Part shown: piece by piece, positions 6,370 to 8,320 of the stretch | How positions within the stretch are numbered: position 1 is the stretch's first letter | Layout: the number at the start of each line of letters is the position of its first letter | Assembly: GCA_018883625.1 (NCBI GenBank) | Contig: JAHLFV010000009.1 | Span: 1 to 8,320 of the forward strand | Reading direction: 5' to 3' | DNA length: 8,320 nt | DNA from: Candidatus Treponema excrementipullorum | GTDB taxonomy: Bacteria > Spirochaetota > Spirochaetia > Treponematales > Treponemataceae | Notes under the pieces: generated by a model | Told to the model about the DNA's origin: nothing | Databases searched by the model: none | What the model saw: the letters and a program-made list of their open reading frames with translations, nothing else | Made by a program: the position numbers and the translations under genes

Positions 6370-8320
6370 TTAAATACCGGACAACAAGGTACTGACCTCT
6401 GCAGATTTATAACTGGGATTTGTTTCCTGTAAATACACAAGCCATTTTTCAGCTTCGGAATTTTGTCCTAAAGCTATACATACCTTTGCAAGTTCGACAT
6501 AAGCGTCCCAGTTCTTGTTATCGGCTTTTACAACTTCCGAATACATAGCCTTGGCACTTTCGTAATCCTGAGAATTGGCATAAGCAGAGGCTAAATTTAC
6601 CCGTACTTCGTTGTTTTTTGAGTCCAGTTTTAAAGCCTTCTGGAAATAGGTGATTGCTTCTGGAAAATTTCCATCCTGTAAATGAGCCTTTCCCAAATTA
6701 TTATTTGCCTCGAAATTATCCGGCTCTATAGAAACAGCTTTTGTCAACAATGTTTTTCCGGTAGCTGTATCTCCTGACTCTAAGAATATATTACCCATAT
6801 TTATCAAAGAACTGACGTGATTTGGATTTAACTGCAAAGCCTCTTGATAAATTGGAATTGCATCTGTAGTTTTTCCCGACTCGTCTAAAATCAGAGCATA
6901 GTTATACACATAGGATACATTAGTTTTTGCCCCATTATATGCTTTAGCCGCATAAGGAACAGCATCACTTATTTTTCCTTGCGCATACAACACAGTGGAC
7001 AAGTTGTAGTTTGTCAGAACATCTGTCGAACCTAAGGCTATAGCCTTTTTAAATTGCTGTTCTGCCTCTGCATATTTTCCCTGTTTATAGTATACATTTC
7101 CCAATTCCCGAGCAGCTTCTACATTGGAAGAGTCTATCTGTAACACTTTCTGATAAGCAGCAATGGCTCCTGTGTAATCCTTTTTTTCATCCAATAAGCG
7201 TGCTTCATACAAATAAGCTTTATCATACATAGGATTAATAGCATAAGCTTTTCTGAAAGCCGCTATTGCTTCATCACTTCTACCGAGCTTAATCAAAGTC
7301 ATACCTAAATTATACTGAGCTTTATCAAACTGACCGTTAAGTTTTCCGCAAGTTTCAAAAGTAGCTCGAGCTTCACTATATTTTCCCAAAGAGTATTGAA
7401 CTTTTCCCAACTCATAATAATACAGGAAATTGCTACTATCTCCCTGTACTGCTTGGGTAAACTCGTTAAGGGCCGTATTTTTGTCCCCTTTCTCTACAGC
7501 GTTTTTACCGTATACATAATGGGAACCAGCATCTTTCGGATCGTATTGCAAAGCAGTTGTTGCAAAATCATACGCAGCATCTGCTGTCTTTTTCTTGGCA
7601 TCTTGAGATGTAGCAGATTCGGAAGCGGTAATCAAAGATTCTGCTGCAGTAGACATTTGCTGTGCGGAAAAAGCCTTTTGTTCTTCCGGTAATATATCTC
7701 TGGCTTCATCAAAATGTTTAATGGCTGTGTCATACTCACCACTACCTACTGCTGCCTTCCCCAAAGATATTTTATCTTCAACCTTAGCCATTTGCTGTTT
7801 TAAGGCCGCATCTCGCTCTGCCCTAGCCTTTTCTTCTGCAGCTTTTTTCTCTGCTTCCGCCTTTTGTCGGGCAACTTCTTCCTGTCTCTGTTTTTCTGCA
7901 GCCTCTGCAGCGGCTTTTTCTTTAGCGATGTCCTCCTGACGCTGTTTTTCCGCAGCTGCCAATTGTGCACCCAAAGCTTCTGCAGAACTTGAACTATTTT
8001 GTTTTCTCAAAAGTTCGTTGATTGCCGCATTGTTTTGATTTGCCATGTCTATAGAAGACTGTAAAGCAGCTAATTCTTCCGGACTTAAGCCGGTAACATT
8101 GATATTGGTGCCAGTTCCAGAACCGCCCCCCTCAGCACTTTGATTTTTTCTATTAATGATTTCATCCATCAGGGCTAGAGCGTCCTTTTCATCGGCATCT
8201 CTTATTAAAATAGATTCTACCAAATCAAGGGCTCTATCAAAATCACCACTTTCCATATAGCGTCGAGCAAGAGTAAGTGTATTATCCAATTCTGTGGCAG
8301 AAATGGCAGAACCATCATCG
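6370..8320 (-). CDS. Coiled-coil and TPR-repeat protein, 5' end cut off by the window edge
   Basis: A repeat protein for protein-protein contacts; its partner is unknown. The stop is TAA at 6370-6372. The frame is still open at the right edge: the ten codons upstream of the TTG at 8287-8289 read DDGSAISATE with no stop, and that TTG lacks a Shine-Dalgarno sequence. The gene therefore begins beyond the window and any signal peptide cannot be seen. Counting the TTG as residue 1, the visible part has a TPR-like helix pair (7-45), a glycine/serine-rich linker (51-62), a charged Ala/Glu/Lys/Gln coiled coil (about 103-172), a single TPR-like unit (about 168-203), and eleven contiguous TPRs (254-627) with a 12-residue tail. 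It is convergent with the cyclase operon and separated from it by a terminator, so it belongs to another transcript. The long coiled coil suggests an elongated envelope or scaffold protein; that is inference. Confidence 0.88.
   Translation of the reverse strand, partial: DDGSAISATELDNTLTLARRYMESGDFDRALDLVESILIRDADEKDALALMDEIINRKNQSAEGGGSGTGTNINVTGLSPEELAALQSSIDMANQNNAAINELLRKQNSSSSAEALGAQLAAAEKQRQEDIAKEKAAAEAAEKQRQEEVARQKAEAEKKAAEEKARAERDAALKQQMAKVEDKISLGKAAVGSGEYDTAIKHFDEARDILPEEQKAFSAQQMSTAAESLITASESATSQDAKKKTADAAYDFATTALQYDPKDAGSHYVYGKNAVEKGDKNTALNEFTQAVQGDSSNFLYYYELGKVQYSLGKYSEARATFETCGKLNGQFDKAQYNLGMTLIKLGRSDEAIAAFRKAYAINPMYDKAYLYEARLLDEKKDYTGAIAAYQKVLQIDSSNVEAARELGNVYYKQGKYAEAEQQFKKAIALGSTDVLTNYNLSTVLYAQGKISDAVPYAAKAYNGAKTNVSYVYNYALILDESGKTTDAIPIYQEALQLNPNHVSSLINMGNIFLESGDTATGKTLLTKAVSIEPDNFEANNNLGKAHLQDGNFPEAITYFQKALKLDSKNNEVRVNLASAYANSQDYESAKAMYSEVVKADNKNWDAYVELAKVCIALGQNSEAEKWLVYLQETNPSYKSAEVSTLLSGI
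6409..7530 (-). repeat. Eleven tandem 34-residue TPR units
   Basis: The units follow one another with no insertion or deletion, 11 x 34 = 374 residues. Most keep the TPR signature: hydrophobic/Leu-Gly near positions 7-8 (ELGKV, NLGMT, ELGNV, NMGNI, NLGKA), Gly near 15, Ala at 20, and often Pro or Asp near 32 (NPMY, NPNH, EPDN). Unit 6 (VLTNYNLS...) and unit 8 (with TATGK in place of the Ala) are the most diverged. Eleven units would make about one and a half superhelical turns with a long ligand groove. Confidence 0.9.
7774..7983 (-). other. Ala/Glu/Lys/Gln-rich coiled-coil segment of the TPR protein
   Basis: About 70 residues almost free of proline, glycine and aromatics, with regular charge alternation, typical of a long single helix or coiled coil. 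It holds an internal duplication: AEKQRQE occurs twice, 18 residues apart, followed by similar DIAKEK and EVARQK runs. This low-complexity stretch also leaves the opposite strand open as a spurious alanine/serine-rich frame, which is not a gene. Confidence 0.7.

Noticed and set aside
7721..7939. Plus-strand Ala/Ser/Cys-rich frame opposite the TPR gene
   Set aside because: It arises from the low-complexity Ala/Glu/Lys codons of the coiled coil on the other strand.
1..8320. CRISPR arrays, tRNA or rRNA genes, insertion sequences and attachment sites
   Set aside because: No regularly spaced direct repeats, no RNA gene signatures and no transposase or integrase coding sequence were seen; the four genes fill almost the whole window.

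Overview
The window most likely comes from a spirochaete of the genus Treponema. This is an inference from three things: the moderately AT-rich base composition, the class III cyclase followed by a FecR-domain envelope protein, and the style of the beta-barrel and TPR proteins. From memory, and not checked here, Treponema pallidum has a class III adenylate cyclase gene (TP0485) beside hypothetical genes TP0484 and TP0483, the last reported to bind fibronectin. This window may be the equivalent locus in another treponeme.

Layout. Positions 1-239 are an AT-rich leader with no convincing gene. It holds a textbook sigma70-type promoter (TTGACA, 17 bp, TATAAT) and, just upstream of it, a short inverted repeat. 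Three plus-strand genes follow with overlapping ends and look like one operon: a membrane-bound class III adenylate cyclase (240-2117), a 944-residue membrane-anchored FecR-domain protein with about seven beta-sandwich repeats (2080-4914), and a 454-residue secreted protein ending in a probable eight-stranded outer-membrane beta-barrel (4901-6265). A stem-loop at 6308-6349 sits between this operon and a convergent minus-strand gene and probably terminates both. The minus-strand gene (6370-8320) encodes a coiled-coil/TPR protein with eleven perfectly phased 34-residue repeats. Its reading frame runs open through the right edge, so its true start lies outside the window.

Working model (inference). 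The cyclase has an extracytoplasmic sensor region, a HAMP linker and a complete catalytic site, so it should turn a periplasmic signal into cAMP. The FecR/repeat protein is anchored in the inner membrane with a large periplasmic part, and the third protein has periplasmic domains plus an outer-membrane barrel. Together they could form an envelope-spanning module whose state is read by the cyclase. No sigma factor or TonB receptor lies beside the FecR domain, so this is not the classic FecIRA arrangement. The TPR gene is transcribed separately and nothing in the sequence ties it to the operon.
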